A stretch of 64,000 nt of DNA from Pseudomonadales bacterium (GTDB taxonomy: Bacteria > Pseudomonadota > Gammaproteobacteria > Pseudomonadales > Pseudohongiellaceae), in contig JALQUB010000064.1 of assembly GCA_023268635.1 (NCBI GenBank), positions 1 to 64,000 of the forward strand, given 5' to 3'. Positions 22,685 through 32,134 of this stretch are shown here, one piece after another (position 1 is the stretch's first letter; each line of letters begins with the position of its first letter). The position numbers and the translations under genes are program-made. Below the pieces are notes generated by a model. It searched no databases, was not told where the DNA came from, and was given only the letters and a program-made list of their open reading frames with translations.

Positions 22685-23478
22685 CGAGGTGCGGGTTCAG
22701 CCTCGCGTGGCTTTTCAATTTTCGGATAAGCCACTTTTAAGAGCTTCTCAAGATCTTTCTTGGATAGCTCCTGATACCGACCTTTCGTGACGGTACTAGG
22801 AATAAATAAGGGGCCGAACCGCACGCGCTTCAAACGACTCACCTTCACACCTTGGGATTCCCATAGTTTTCGCACTTCGCGATTACGACCTTCCATCACC
22901 ACGACGTGATACCACTGATTCACACCTTCTCCGCCGAAATGCTGAATATCGGTGAAGCGGCATAAATTACCATCAATGATTACCCCTTCGTGCATGCGAG
23001 CAACCATTTCCTTAGTAACATCGCCTAAGACTCTGACCGCATACTCGCGCTCTATCTGCGTGCTTGGATGCATCAATCGATTCGCGAGCTCACCATCAGT
23101 GGTAAACAACAGGAGTCCGCTGGTATTGATATCGAGACGACCGATAGCAACCCATCGACCGTGCTTAATAGGTGGCAAACGATCAAAAACCGTGGGCCTG
23201 CCTTCTGGATCCTTACGAGTACAGACTTGATCTTCCGGCTTATTATAAAGAATGACACGCCGCTCATGGCTTGCCTTAGTCTGCGCAGCCACTTTTTTCC
23301 CATCGACAACAATTTTGTCTTCATTGGTGACGCGGTCGCCAATTTTCGCAACTACCCCATTGACCTTGACGCGTCCCAGCTGAATCCAAGTTTCAGCCTC
23401 TCGACGCGAGGCAAATCCCGCCCGCGCCATAACTTTCTGGAGCTTTTCCGAATGATTGTCGTGGCTGTGTCCGGCCAT
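22681..23478 (-). CDS. rluB: 23S rRNA pseudouridine synthase, RluB-like
   Basis: S4 domain EKLQKVMARAGFASRREAETWI, GRLDINTSGLLLFTTDGELANRLMHPS, MEGRNREVRKLWESQG. Confidence 0.92.
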   Translation of the reverse strand: MAGHSHDNHSEKLQKVMARAGFASRREAETWIQLGRVKVNGVVAKIGDRVTNEDKIVVDGKKVAAQTKASHERRVILYNKPEDQVCTRKDPEGRPTVFDRLPPIKHGRWVAIGRLDINTSGLLLFTTDGELANRLMHPSTQIEREYAVRVLGDVTKEMVARMHEGVIIDGNLCRFTDIQHFGGEGVNQWYHVVVMEGRNREVRKLWESQGVKVSRLKRVRFGPLFIPSTVTKGRYQELSKKDLEKLLKVAYPKIEKPREAEPAPR

Positions 23479-23534
23479 GTTATTTACCTTTTGTTGGCGT
23501 CATCTGCGACGGCTAAATTGAAAGAGACAAGGCA

Positions 23535-24404
23535 CTACTCAGAATGAACGACTTCCTGTTCATCATCCTCATCATGGCGACCATTCAGATCGCGTTCGAG
23601 CGCTTCTAATGCATCATCTATTGCGGAAAGCTCTTCATCCACTACCGGCTCGTCTTCGAATTCTTCCTCATCATCCGTTGGCAAACCGTCGGGGTGGAGA
23701 ATTTCATCGAGCGGCTTTTGAGAAAGAGCGATCGCTTCTTCTTCGGCTAACAGTTCGGCCTTCTCAGCATCGGTGAGTTCTGTGCTAGCCTCATCGACCG
23801 CCTCTTCGGGCAATTCCAAGACCCGCGCCGCTGCGAGCTCCGCTTCGAAACCCAAGTCCTTAGCGCCACCGTCGATGTCTTTAATTTCCGCGAGTGCAGG
23901 CAACTGCTGCAGGCTCTCTAAATTAAAATAATCGAGAAATTGCTTTGTCGTCGCAAACATCGCTGGGCGACCGGGAACGTCGCGATGCCCAACAACTCGA
24001 ATCCACTCTCTATCCATCAATGTGCGAATGATATTCGAGCTAACAGCAACGCCTCGAATCTCTTCTATGTCGCCACGAGTTATTGGCTGCCTGTAAGCTA
24101 TGAGACCGAGTGTCTCAAGCAATGCCCTGGTATAGCGCGGCGGTCGCTCTTCCCAAAGCTTTCCGATCCACTCCGAAAGCTCCTGCTTAACTTGGAATCG
24201 GTATCCAGAAGCCACCTTTACCAATTCGAAACCTCGGTCATTACAATCTGCATCGATTCGCTCAAGCACCGAGAGCAGTTCTTCACTATCGGGTCGCTCA
24301 TCATCAGAGAATACTGCAGCAATACTGTCGAGTGACAACGGTCGACCCGCCGCCAACAACAATCCCTCGATGATCATTTTTACTTTGTTATCTACGTCAC
24401 TCAT
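23535..24404 (-). CDS. scpB: Segregation and condensation protein B
   Basis: IIEGLLLAAGRPLSLD, ALLETLGLIAYRQPITRGDIEEIRGVAVSSNIIRTLMDREWI, acidic C-terminal tail. Confidence 0.93.
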   Translation of the reverse strand: MSDVDNKVKMIIEGLLLAAGRPLSLDSIAAVFSDDERPDSEELLSVLERIDADCNDRGFELVKVASGYRFQVKQELSEWIGKLWEERPPRYTRALLETLGLIAYRQPITRGDIEEIRGVAVSSNIIRTLMDREWIRVVGHRDVPGRPAMFATTKQFLDYFNLESLQQLPALAEIKDIDGGAKDLGFEAELAAARVLELPEEAVDEASTELTDAEKAELLAEEEAIALSQKPLDEILHPDGLPTDDEEEFEDEPVVDEELSAIDDALEALERDLNGRHDEDDEQEVVHSE

Positions 24405-24451
24405 GCTTGCCGCGTTCCCATCGGTCTAGTTGCCAGCCCTGTCCGGACTAG

Positions 24452-25462
24452 TTAATCAAATTCGCTTTCCTGAATCTCACCACCGGATTGCAGTGCTCGC
24501 TCGGAAGCTCCCCGAGCTTTAATATGGATGGGCGCGAAAGGTTCAGCTTGAACGATCTCTATCATGCTTGCCTTTAACAACTCCATCATAGCGAGGAATG
24601 TAACAACCACACCCAGCCTACCCTCTTCGCGCAAAAGCAGCGAAATTAGCGGGACAAATTTCTGATCATTAATTCGCGCCAATAGCTCAGACATTTTCTC
24701 TCGAGTAGAAAGTGTTTCTAGCTGCACTTGGTGACTACCAAACATATCAGCACGTCTTAATACCTGAGCCAAGCTAATCAAGACGTCTTGAAGATCAACA
24801 TCCGGATCCGCCGACACCCTCTCGAGCTTAGGTGGCGCGGCAACTGCGCGATGGAAATCACGATCCATGCGTGGAATCTCATCTAAATCTTCTGCAGCTT
24901 TTTTGAATCGTTCGTATTCTTGGAGTCGGCGTATCAGCTCCATACGCGGATCCGCTTCTTCCGACTCCGCTTCCTCTTGACGAGGCAGAAGGATTTTCGA
25001 CTTGATCTCAGCGAGCATCGCCGCCATTACCAGATATTCTGCAGCGAGCTCGAATTGGCTAGACTCCATCAAATCAACATAAGCCATGTACTGATCCGTT
25101 ATCTCAGCAACATTAATGTTGAGAATATCGATATTCTGGCGCTTGATCAGATAGAGTAATAAATCGAGCGGACCCTGAAAGCTGTCGATTAAGATCTTTA
25201 GCGCGTCGGGTGGAATATAGAGATCTTTGGGGATTTCATTAAACGCTTCCCCATCCACTAAGGCGAAAGGGATCTGCTCTTTCAAGTTAGCACGAACCGC
25301 TTCCTCTGCGAGCAAGACGTCCTGATCGGTCACCGCTGTTTGGCTCGAGTCAACATCAGAGTCCATAGTCGAGTCGCCATCTAGCTGGCCATGCGTCGCT
25401 TGATTATTTGAGTTCTGGGTCAAACTTAGTGCTTCCTTATTAATACGATGAGCATAACCCAT
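24452..25462 (-). CDS. scpA: Segregation and condensation protein A
   Basis: FQGPLDLLLYLIKRQNIDILNINVAEITDQYMAYVD, AAEYLVMAAMLAEIKSKILLPR. Confidence 0.93.
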   Translation of the reverse strand: MGYAHRINKEALSLTQNSNNQATHGQLDGDSTMDSDVDSSQTAVTDQDVLLAEEAVRANLKEQIPFALVDGEAFNEIPKDLYIPPDALKILIDSFQGPLDLLLYLIKRQNIDILNINVAEITDQYMAYVDLMESSQFELAAEYLVMAAMLAEIKSKILLPRQEEAESEEADPRMELIRRLQEYERFKKAAEDLDEIPRMDRDFHRAVAAPPKLERVSADPDVDLQDVLISLAQVLRRADMFGSHQVQLETLSTREKMSELLARINDQKFVPLISLLLREEGRLGVVVTFLAMMELLKASMIEIVQAEPFAPIHIKARGASERALQSGGEIQESEFD

Positions 25463-25477
25463 CGACCGATCGCCTAA

Positions 25478-26713
25478 TTACCAACTCGTCAGGCCCATGG
25501 CGCTTCTTACATCGTGGAGTGTTTCTCTGGCAGACTCTCGCGCGGCTTCACAGCCCTCCGCGATAATCGACCGTACAACATCCGGATCTTTCTCATATTG
25601 CGCTGCACGCTGCTGTATTGGCTCGAGTTCAGCGGTAATCGCATTGCTTACAGGCTTTTTGCATTCTAAACAGCCGATGCCCGCACTCCGACACCCGGCG
25701 CTAGCCCACTCTTTCGTCTCCTCGTCAGAATAGACTTCATGAAGCTGCCATACCGGGCACTTGGCAGGATCACCCGGATCTGTCAGGCGCACTCTCGCCG
25801 GATCAGTTGGCATCGTACTAATTTTCTTTTCGATCAGCTCGAGAGGCTCGCGCAAGGTAATCGTATTTTCATAGGACTTAGACATTTTTTGCCCATCAAG
25901 GCCTGGCATCTTCGACGCCGGCGTGAGCAACGCTTGAGGTTCTGCCAGAATCATCTTCCCGCCCCCCTCAAGATAACCAAACAGACGTTCGCGATCGCCT
26001 AAGGAGATATTCTGTTGTTCCTTGAGCAAGGCTTGCGCTTTTTCTAAAGCCTCATGGTCACCCTGCTCCTGGAAAGCCGTTCGGAGATTCGAATAGAGTC
26101 TGGCAGATTTTTTGCCCATTTTGGCAATAGCTGCTTCTGCAGCTTCTTCGAATCCAGGCTCGCGACCATAGATGTGATTGAATCGACGCGCCGTCTCCCG
26201 TGTAAGCTCAACGTGAGCTACTTGGTCGGCACCAACGGGCACCAGTCCCGCACGGTAAATCAAAATATCCGCTGCCTGCAGTAACGGGTATCCTAAGAAA
26301 CCATAGGTGTCTAATTCTTTCTCATGAAGTTTTTCTTGCTGGTCTTTATAACTGGGCACTCTCTCTAACCAGCCCAGCGGGGTCAACATAGAAAGCAGCA
26401 AGTGTAATTCCGCGTGCTCCGGCACTCGCGACTGAACAAATAATGAAGCCGAACCCGGATTTACCCCCACGGCGAGCCAATCAATGACCATGTCCAGGAC
26501 ATTACTTTCAAAAATAGTGGCATCGCCATAATGGGTGGTCAGCGCATGCCAATCTGCAACGAAAAAGAAGCATTCGTACTCATGTTGCAACTTAACCCAG
26601 TTATTGAGCACACCGTGCATATGCCCTAAATGAAGCCGACCTGTGGGGCGCATGCCTGAAAGCACGCGTTGTTGAGAATCTACAGTGGACAATCCGCTCT
26701 CCAATTCAACCAA
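25478..26713 (-). CDS. trpS: Tryptophan--tRNA ligase
   Basis: VLSGMRPTGRLHLGHMHGVLNNWVKLQ, PVGADQVAHVELTRETARRFN, PGLDGQKMSKSYENTI. Confidence 0.95.
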   Translation of the reverse strand: MVELESGLSTVDSQQRVLSGMRPTGRLHLGHMHGVLNNWVKLQHEYECFFFVADWHALTTHYGDATIFESNVLDMVIDWLAVGVNPGSASLFVQSRVPEHAELHLLLSMLTPLGWLERVPSYKDQQEKLHEKELDTYGFLGYPLLQAADILIYRAGLVPVGADQVAHVELTRETARRFNHIYGREPGFEEAAEAAIAKMGKKSARLYSNLRTAFQEQGDHEALEKAQALLKEQQNISLGDRERLFGYLEGGGKMILAEPQALLTPASKMPGLDGQKMSKSYENTITLREPLELIEKKISTMPTDPARVRLTDPGDPAKCPVWQLHEVYSDEETKEWASAGCRSAGIGCLECKKPVSNAITAELEPIQQRAAQYEKDPDVVRSIIAEGCEAARESARETLHDVRSAMGLTSW

Positions 26714-26741
26714 TAGTGACGCTGAGTATACCGTTTCACAC

Positions 26742-27365
26742 TTACACTAGGAACTCGCTCGCGTCGCCACGACCTTCCCGCATCAGTACAGGCACACCCT
26801 CTGTCAGATCAAGCATGGTGGTTGCTGTATCACTACAGCTCCCACCATCGACGATGAGGTCCACCTGTTTACCTATCCGCTCTCGCATCTCATAGGGGTC
26901 TAACATCGGCGACTCCTCACCCGGAAGGATAAGGCTTGTCGTGAGCAATGGCTCGCCCATCTCAGCGAGGATAGCGATCGCAACGGGATTATCCGGCACT
27001 CGCAGACCGATAGTACGACGCTTGGGATGCATCAATCGCTTCGGCACTTCCGGACTAGCCTTCAATACGAAGGTAAAAGCGCCTGGCGTAAGCGCCTTGA
27101 GTATCCTGAAAGCGCTGTTGTTGACCTGTGCATAGACTGCTAATTCGGAGAGATCATTACACATCAGCGTGAAGTTGTGCTTGTCAGATAGCCCCCGAAG
27201 ACGCCGAATCCTCTCCAGCGCGGCCTTGTCTCCGAGATGACAACCCACCGCATACGTAGAGTCAGTCGGGTAGACGACCACCGCACCACCACGCAAGGCC
27301 TCGACTATGCGTCGAATTGACCTGCGATCGGGGTTTATGGGGTGAACTTCTAGGTATTCGCTCAT
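26742..27365 (-). CDS. YciO/YrdC/Sua5-family protein (threonylcarbamoyl-AMP synthase-like)
   Basis: ALRGGAVVVYPTDSTYAVGCHLGDKAALERIRRLRGL, KRRTIGLRVPDNPVAIAIL. Confidence 0.9.
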   Translation of the reverse strand: MSEYLEVHPINPDRRSIRRIVEALRGGAVVVYPTDSTYAVGCHLGDKAALERIRRLRGLSDKHNFTLMCNDLSELAVYAQVNNSAFRILKALTPGAFTFVLKASPEVPKRLMHPKRRTIGLRVPDNPVAIAILAEMGEPLLTTSLILPGEESPMLDPYEMRERIGKQVDLIVDGGSCSDTATTMLDLTEGVPVLMREGRGDASEFLV

Positions 27366-27478
27366 TCATCTCACTCTTCAAATGGCAATTCTACGCGATA
27401 TGCAGCACTTTGCGGAAACCTTTCTCGAAATGCTTTAACATCATCGTCCTCGTTCAGCGCCAGGAATTCCGCAGCCCA

Positions 27479-28078
27479 ATGAAACAGTTTTTCGACTACA
27501 TCCCTCTTATAGTCTTTTTTGTCGTTTGGAGTCTGGATCCGCGAGTTATTCAATTTGCGGGAATCGAGCATAGTGTAGGCGGCATTTTCAGCGCGGCAGA
27601 ATTTCTTCTGGCAACCTCCGTCTTGGTCTACGGCGCCCTTCTCGTTCAGCAAAGACGCCTCGACAAATTCCAGTGGATCACTTTCGCGGCTGTTGTGCTC
27701 TTCTGCATACCAACACTAATCTTTCGCAACATCGAATTTCTAAAGTGGAAAGCGCCCATCGTAAATTGGATTTTCGCGAGCGTCTTTCTAGGTTCACGAT
27801 ACTTCGGTGAGAAGCCTGCGATAGAACATATGATGGGGCATGCTATTCCAGCTCCGCGAGCAGTATGGCAGCGCCTAAACATTATCTGGGTTATCTACTT
27901 CATCATTCTCGGCGCGGTAAATCTGGCAGTCGCCCTGTTACTCAGCGAAGCACTGTGGATCAAATTCAAAGTATTTGGAAACCTAATCCTCACCTTTGGC
28001 TTCGTCTTCGCTCAGATGCCCATATTGGCTAAATATGTCGAAGCGCCTGACAAGGAAGCCGACAATACGCACTCCTAA
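27479..28078 (+). CDS. yciB: Inner membrane-spanning protein YciB / septation protein A family
   Basis: MKQFFDYIPLIVFFVVWSL start; LFRNIEFLKWKAPIVNWIFASVFLGSRYFGEKPAIEHMMG; in-frame ATG at 27479 is preferred over the longer ORF start. Confidence 0.92.
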   Translation: MKQFFDYIPLIVFFVVWSLDPRVIQFAGIEHSVGGIFSAAEFLLATSVLVYGALLVQQRRLDKFQWITFAAVVLFCIPTLIFRNIEFLKWKAPIVNWIFASVFLGSRYFGEKPAIEHMMGHAIPAPRAVWQRLNIIWVIYFIILGAVNLAVALLLSEALWIKFKVFGNLILTFGFVFAQMPILAKYVEAPDKEADNTHS

Positions 28079-28108
28079 TAATCCCACCATTTAGATTGAG
28101 GTCACATC

Positions 28109-28402
28109 ATGTTGTACAGCATAGTCAGTGAAGACATCGATAACAGCACGGAACGTCGAATGAGCGTTCGTCCCGCGCACTTGGAAAGACTTCAGGCCCT
28201 AGCCGATGCAGGGCGACTCATAGTTGCCGGCCCGAACCCTCTCGACCCAGCCGGTGGCATGGACGCAGGCTTCAGCGGTAGCATCGTCATCGCGGATTTT
28301 GAATCGCTGGACGCCGCCCAGGCATGGGCGGAAGCAGACCCTTATGTCGCCGCAGGCGTTTACGCCAATGTAAGCGTCAAAGCATTCAAGAAAGTTTTCT
28401 AG
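28109..28402 (+). CDS. yciI: YciI family protein
   Basis: [65 protein letters not shown]. Confidence 0.93.
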   Translation: MLYSIVSEDIDNSTERRMSVRPAHLERLQALADAGRLIVAGPNPLDPAGGMDAGFSGSIVIADFESLDAAQAWAEADPYVAAGVYANVSVKAFKKVF

Positions 28403-28405
28403 GTT

Positions 28406-28990
28406 CTAATTAAAGACAGGCGCAGCTTGCAAGTCGGGGAACTCCTGGTCCAACACAGTATTCCATTCCTGCAACTGCGTCGCCTTCCGCTGGAACAGTT
28501 TAGAATAGTCGCCCTCGATCCGTATAGACTCAATGACATCCTTGCGGCGTAAACTTTGCACAACCGGCATCCCCTCGATCACTTTGCCGAACACAGAATG
28601 CTTACCATTTAAATGTGCCGTTGCCAGGTGCGTGATAAAGAACTGACTCCCATCAGTACCCGGTCCTGAGTTTGCCATGGAAAGTATACCCGGCTGATTG
28701 TGTCGCAAGATGACCTCGCCCCTAAATCGGTAACCAGGCCCGCCGGTGCCGTCACCCAATGGGTCTCCTCCCTGCACCATAAAATTCTGCTCCCAACGAT
28801 GAAAGGTGAGACCATCGTAAAAACCACGCTCCGCAAGGTTTACAAAATTAGCTACCGTGGTCGGCGCAGCTCGGGCATTGAGCTCCGCAACAACAGTCCC
28901 CTTCGAAGTCGTTATGGTAGCCGTTAGCGTTTGTGCGCTAACCACCGATGCGAATAACAACGCGATCAATGCAACACTCACTCTAATCAA
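28406..28990 (-). CDS. Secreted cyclophilin-type peptidyl-prolyl isomerase
   Basis: Signal peptide, [78 protein letters not shown]. Confidence 0.92.
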   Translation of the reverse strand: MIRVSVALIALLFASVVSAQTLTATITTSKGTVVAELNARAAPTTVANFVNLAERGFYDGLTFHRWEQNFMVQGGDPLGDGTGGPGYRFRGEVILRHNQPGILSMANSGPGTDGSQFFITHLATAHLNGKHSVFGKVIEGMPVVQSLRRKDVIESIRIEGDYSKLFQRKATQLQEWNTVLDQEFPDLQAAPVFN

Positions 28991-29028
28991 AATTTTCTCC
29001 TGTATTGCCGCATGGCATTAAAAAGCGC

Positions 29029-29796
29029 TCAAATAGCGTAATCGAGAATAACTGGCGCATGGTCTGAGAAATTCTCATCACGATAGATGGATGCGCTCTG
29101 TGTTTTACTCGCCAGTTCAGGCGAGACAACATGATAGTCGAGTCGCCAGCCGACGTTTTTGGCTCGCGCCTGCCCTCGGTTCGACCACCAAGAATATTCA
29201 TCAGGCGATTGATTTACACACCTGAATGCATCGACAAAGCCCACCTCGTCGAATAGCTCATCTAACCAGGCACGCTCTTCCGGTAGAAAGCCCGAATTTT
29301 TCTGATTAGCCTTCCAATTACGAATATCTATCTCTTTATGGCATATGTTCCAGTCACCACACACAATGTAACGCCGCGAGTCCTGCGCAAGCTCCCTCAT
29401 ATAGCCCATAAAATACTCAAGGAATCTCATCTTACGTGCCTGTCTTTCATCGCCGCTGGAGCCCGACGGAAGATACAGCGATATAACGCTCAGATCGCCA
29501 AAGTCAGCTTGGATATAACGCCCTTCTGTATCAGCAATATCCAAGCCGATACCCTTGTGAATGCGATCGGGCTCCACTCGACTATAGATAGCAGTTCCCG
29601 AATACCCCTTCTTCTCAGCATCGAAATAATAGCAATGGTAGCCCTCAGGGCTAAACATCGGGTCAGTTAACTGATCGATTTGTGCCTTAGTCTCCTGCAG
29701 GCAAACCACATCAGCCGCCGTCGTAGGCAGCCAATCAAAAAAGCCCTTGCGCGCAGCTGCGCGAATGCCATTACAGTTCAGGGAAATAATTCTCAT
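29029..29796 (-). CDS. Exodeoxyribonuclease III family
   Basis: MRIISLNCNGIRAAARKGFFDWL, VVCLQETKAQ, CGDWNICHKEIDIRN, WRLDYHVVSPEL, FSDHAPVILDY. Confidence 0.94.
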   Translation of the reverse strand: MRIISLNCNGIRAAARKGFFDWLPTTAADVVCLQETKAQIDQLTDPMFSPEGYHCYYFDAEKKGYSGTAIYSRVEPDRIHKGIGLDIADTEGRYIQADFGDLSVISLYLPSGSSGDERQARKMRFLEYFMGYMRELAQDSRRYIVCGDWNICHKEIDIRNWKANQKNSGFLPEERAWLDELFDEVGFVDAFRCVNQSPDEYSWWSNRGQARAKNVGWRLDYHVVSPELASKTQSASIYRDENFSDHAPVILDYAI

Positions 29797-29897
29797 TAAT
29801 TAAAAATCTCTCGGCGCCTTAATTTTCCACCCTTCGCGTTGAAACTCCAATCGCACTGTAGACAGGAACAAAGGGGTATTTGGGCGAAGTGTTACCT

Positions 29898-29913
29898 TGT
29901 GACTCAGGTCACA
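29898..29913. promoter_or_regulatory. Perfect CRP/Vfr-type palindrome
   Basis: TGTGACTCAGGTCACA = TGTGA-N6-TCACA with both half-sites exact. Intergenic, about 100 bp upstream of the exodeoxyribonuclease III gene start and about 280 bp upstream of the 30195 sORF. Confidence 0.5.
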
Positions 29914-30095
29914 TTATCTCGTTTTAACAGTGTGTTAGCAGCTTTATTTCGAAAATTTGCCCATGCACCGACTCAAAACTGACACTTTCCAATAATTCTA
30001 ATATTATCTAACATATTGATTTTAAATGTAATTATTATTGACCGACTGGATTTCAGCACCAAAGGTAACAAAAACAAAATAAATACAAAAAAGTG

Positions 30096-30124
30096 TTACC
30101 AATTTCCCCGGATTGTGTTACTAT
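30096..30124 (+). promoter_or_regulatory. Candidate sigma70 promoter for the 37-aa sORF
   Basis: TTACCA - 17 bp - TACTAT (4/6 and 4/6 to consensus), about 70 bp upstream of the sORF start. Confidence 0.45.
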
Positions 30125-30194
30125 TCTTTTCGTTGCTGGATATGGAGGCGTTGGGCCCCACACTAAAGCAACACATCTGATCCAGGAGTAAGTC

Positions 30195-30308
30195 ATGAGC
30201 AACGCACTCAAAAGAGCGCGCCCTGTAGTTGAAGCCACAGTAGTCAGCGTCGCGTTAATCGTCGCCGCCATCTCTGTGCCTGCGGCCATCGTGCTCACCA
30301 GCGTCTAA
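30195..30308 (+). CDS. Small single-TM membrane protein, 37 aa (not in the supplied ORF list)
   Basis: ATG-led MSNALKRARPVVEATVVSVALIVAAISVPAAIVLTSV-stop; RBS-like CAGGAG about 8 nt upstream; positively charged N-terminus then a hydrophobic helix; followed by a strong same-strand terminator. Confidence 0.65.
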   Translation: MSNALKRARPVVEATVVSVALIVAAISVPAAIVLTSV

Positions 30309-30400
30309 ACGCTGGAAACCTAATTACCGCTCGCGAGCCGATAGCTCGAGAGCAATTGAATTTGTTCGACCCCCTGCAAGTGTTTTTCTGTGCATCTTCA

Positions 30401-30435
30401 ACACCAAATCCTCTCCGGATTTGGTGTTTTTTTTT
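30401..30435 (+). terminator. Strong rho-independent terminator after the 37-aa sORF
   Basis: ACACCAAATCC-TCTCC-GGATTTGGTGT, perfect 11-bp stem, 5-nt loop, followed by a run of Ts. Confidence 0.93.
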
Positions 30436-30443
30436 GGCTAAAA

Positions 30444-30941
30444 TTAAAGCTTATCAGCAAAATTACAGGGCTTATGCGCGCTGTCTAGCTGCTCGGCAAT
30501 AATCTTGTCCCACCCCGTAACACAGGCCCCAGGAGAGCCCGGCAAGCAAAATACGATCGTGCTATTAGCTATGCCCGCGAAGGCTCGTGATTGCACCGTT
30601 GAAGTCCCTATTTCGGCATACGAAAGTTGACGGAACAATTCCCCGAATCCGTCGATATCGACATCGAATAACAGCTTAATCGCCTTCTGAGTGTTATCCC
30701 TCGCAGTAAACCCAGTGCCACCAGTCAACAGAATTCCCTGAACTTCAGAATCGGCTATTAAGCGAGAAACTTCCGCGCGAAGTACGTAAACGTCATCAGG
30801 GACGATAGATTTATGAACGAGTCGATGGCCTGCAGCCACGAGCCTGTCTACTAAGACTTTGCCTGACTTATCCGTCTCTTCCGTTCGAGTATCCGACACC
30901 GTGATGACGGCAAGTTTTAGTTGTTTCGATTTCTCAGTCAT
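30444..30941 (-). CDS. moaB: Molybdenum cofactor biosynthesis protein B
   Basis: LAVITVSDTRTEETDKSGKVLVDRL, GILLTGGTGFTARDNT, CLPGSPGACVTGWDKII. Confidence 0.94.
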   Translation of the reverse strand: MTEKSKQLKLAVITVSDTRTEETDKSGKVLVDRLVAAGHRLVHKSIVPDDVYVLRAEVSRLIADSEVQGILLTGGTGFTARDNTQKAIKLLFDVDIDGFGELFRQLSYAEIGTSTVQSRAFAGIANSTIVFCLPGSPGACVTGWDKIIAEQLDSAHKPCNFADKL

Positions 30942-30982
30942 TCTCTAAACCGCCCTAATTCAAGCTAAACAGCCGCATTACC

Positions 30983-32020
30983 CTAGCCGCCCGTCATATT
31001 CATCAATCGCACGGGCTGCACACGATCTTTCTCATAGAAATAATGTCGCTCGGGTTTTAGTGCCATGGCCGCTACAATGGCGTCCCGCAACTTCGCTTCG
31101 GAGAAATCTTCAGAGCGAAGAATCGCGCGCAAATCCATCGAATGCTCATTCCCCAAACAAAGCAATAAGCGCCCCTCCACGGTTACCCTCACGCGATTGC
31201 AATCTTCACAAAAATTATGAGTGACCGGCGAGATGAACGCGATCCGCGAACGATAGCCTTTGACGTCTGAGTAACGCGATGGGCCAGCAGTCTTGGCTTC
31301 GCTATCAACAAGATCAAAATGCTCCGCCAACACACTACGAACCCATTCATTGCTGCAGGTAGTGTCTTCTCTAGCCTGATTTGAAGTTTCACCGAGGGGC
31401 ATTTCTTCGATAAACGCGATATCGATATCACGTTCTAGCGCATAGGTGGCGAGATCGATGACCTCGTCTTCGTTATACCCACGCATAATGACAGAATTAA
31501 GTTTAATCCTATCGAAGCCGGCGGCAATTGCAGCATCAATCCCAGACAAAACCCGATCCAACTTCCCCACCCGTGAAATTCGAAGGAAGCGATCCGGATC
31601 TAAACTATCAATACTGACATTGATGCGATTGACACCCGCTTCACGGAGAGCGATCGCAAACTTATCGAGTTGCGCCCCATTCGTGGTCAGAAGCAGCTCC
31701 TCTAAACCTGGCATCGCACCAAGCTCTTGAATCAGCTTCATGACGTCCTTACGCACCAAAGGCTCACCTCCGGTGAGCCTAATCTTGTTTACACCTAGGT
31801 CGACGAAGGCTTTGCCAACTAGATAAAGCTCTTCAAGACTCAACACGTCAGCCCGAGGGAGAAATGTCATGTCTTCCGTCATGCAATAAACACAGCGAAA
31901 ATCACAACGATCCGTGACAGACAGGCGAATGTAATCCACCTTGCGTCCGAATTTATCGATTAAGGCTGGGCTAGCATCTTGTTCACTGCCTATTTGTAAT
32001 TCATCGCTCATTGAAAGCAC
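30983..32020 (-). CDS. moaA: GTP 3',8-cyclase
   Basis: DKFGRKVDYIRLSVTDRCDFRCVYCM, RLTGGEPLVRKDV, C-terminal cluster HNFCEDCNRVRVTVEGRLLLCLG. Start may be at the internal MSDELQ. Confidence 0.95.
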   Translation of the reverse strand: MLSMSDELQIGSEQDASPALIDKFGRKVDYIRLSVTDRCDFRCVYCMTEDMTFLPRADVLSLEELYLVGKAFVDLGVNKIRLTGGEPLVRKDVMKLIQELGAMPGLEELLLTTNGAQLDKFAIALREAGVNRINVSIDSLDPDRFLRISRVGKLDRVLSGIDAAIAAGFDRIKLNSVIMRGYNEDEVIDLATYALERDIDIAFIEEMPLGETSNQAREDTTCSNEWVRSVLAEHFDLVDSEAKTAGPSRYSDVKGYRSRIAFISPVTHNFCEDCNRVRVTVEGRLLLCLGNEHSMDLRAILRSEDFSEAKLRDAIVAAMALKPERHYFYEKDRVQPVRLMNMTGG

Positions 32021-32134
32021 TCATTAGGCCAATCAATCCCTGATTCCATCAACCATGGGTTCGCACCGCTGGCACGCCCACTATACTCTATCTCGAGCTG
32101 CCATTGCAGGCACTTGCCAACTCCGCTAGGTGCT

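Noticed and set aside
30053-30298. Minus-strand 81-aa ORF opposite the microprotein gene
   Set aside because: It runs antisense through the promoter and RBS of the plus-strand sORF, has low-complexity composition and no RBS or family resemblance.
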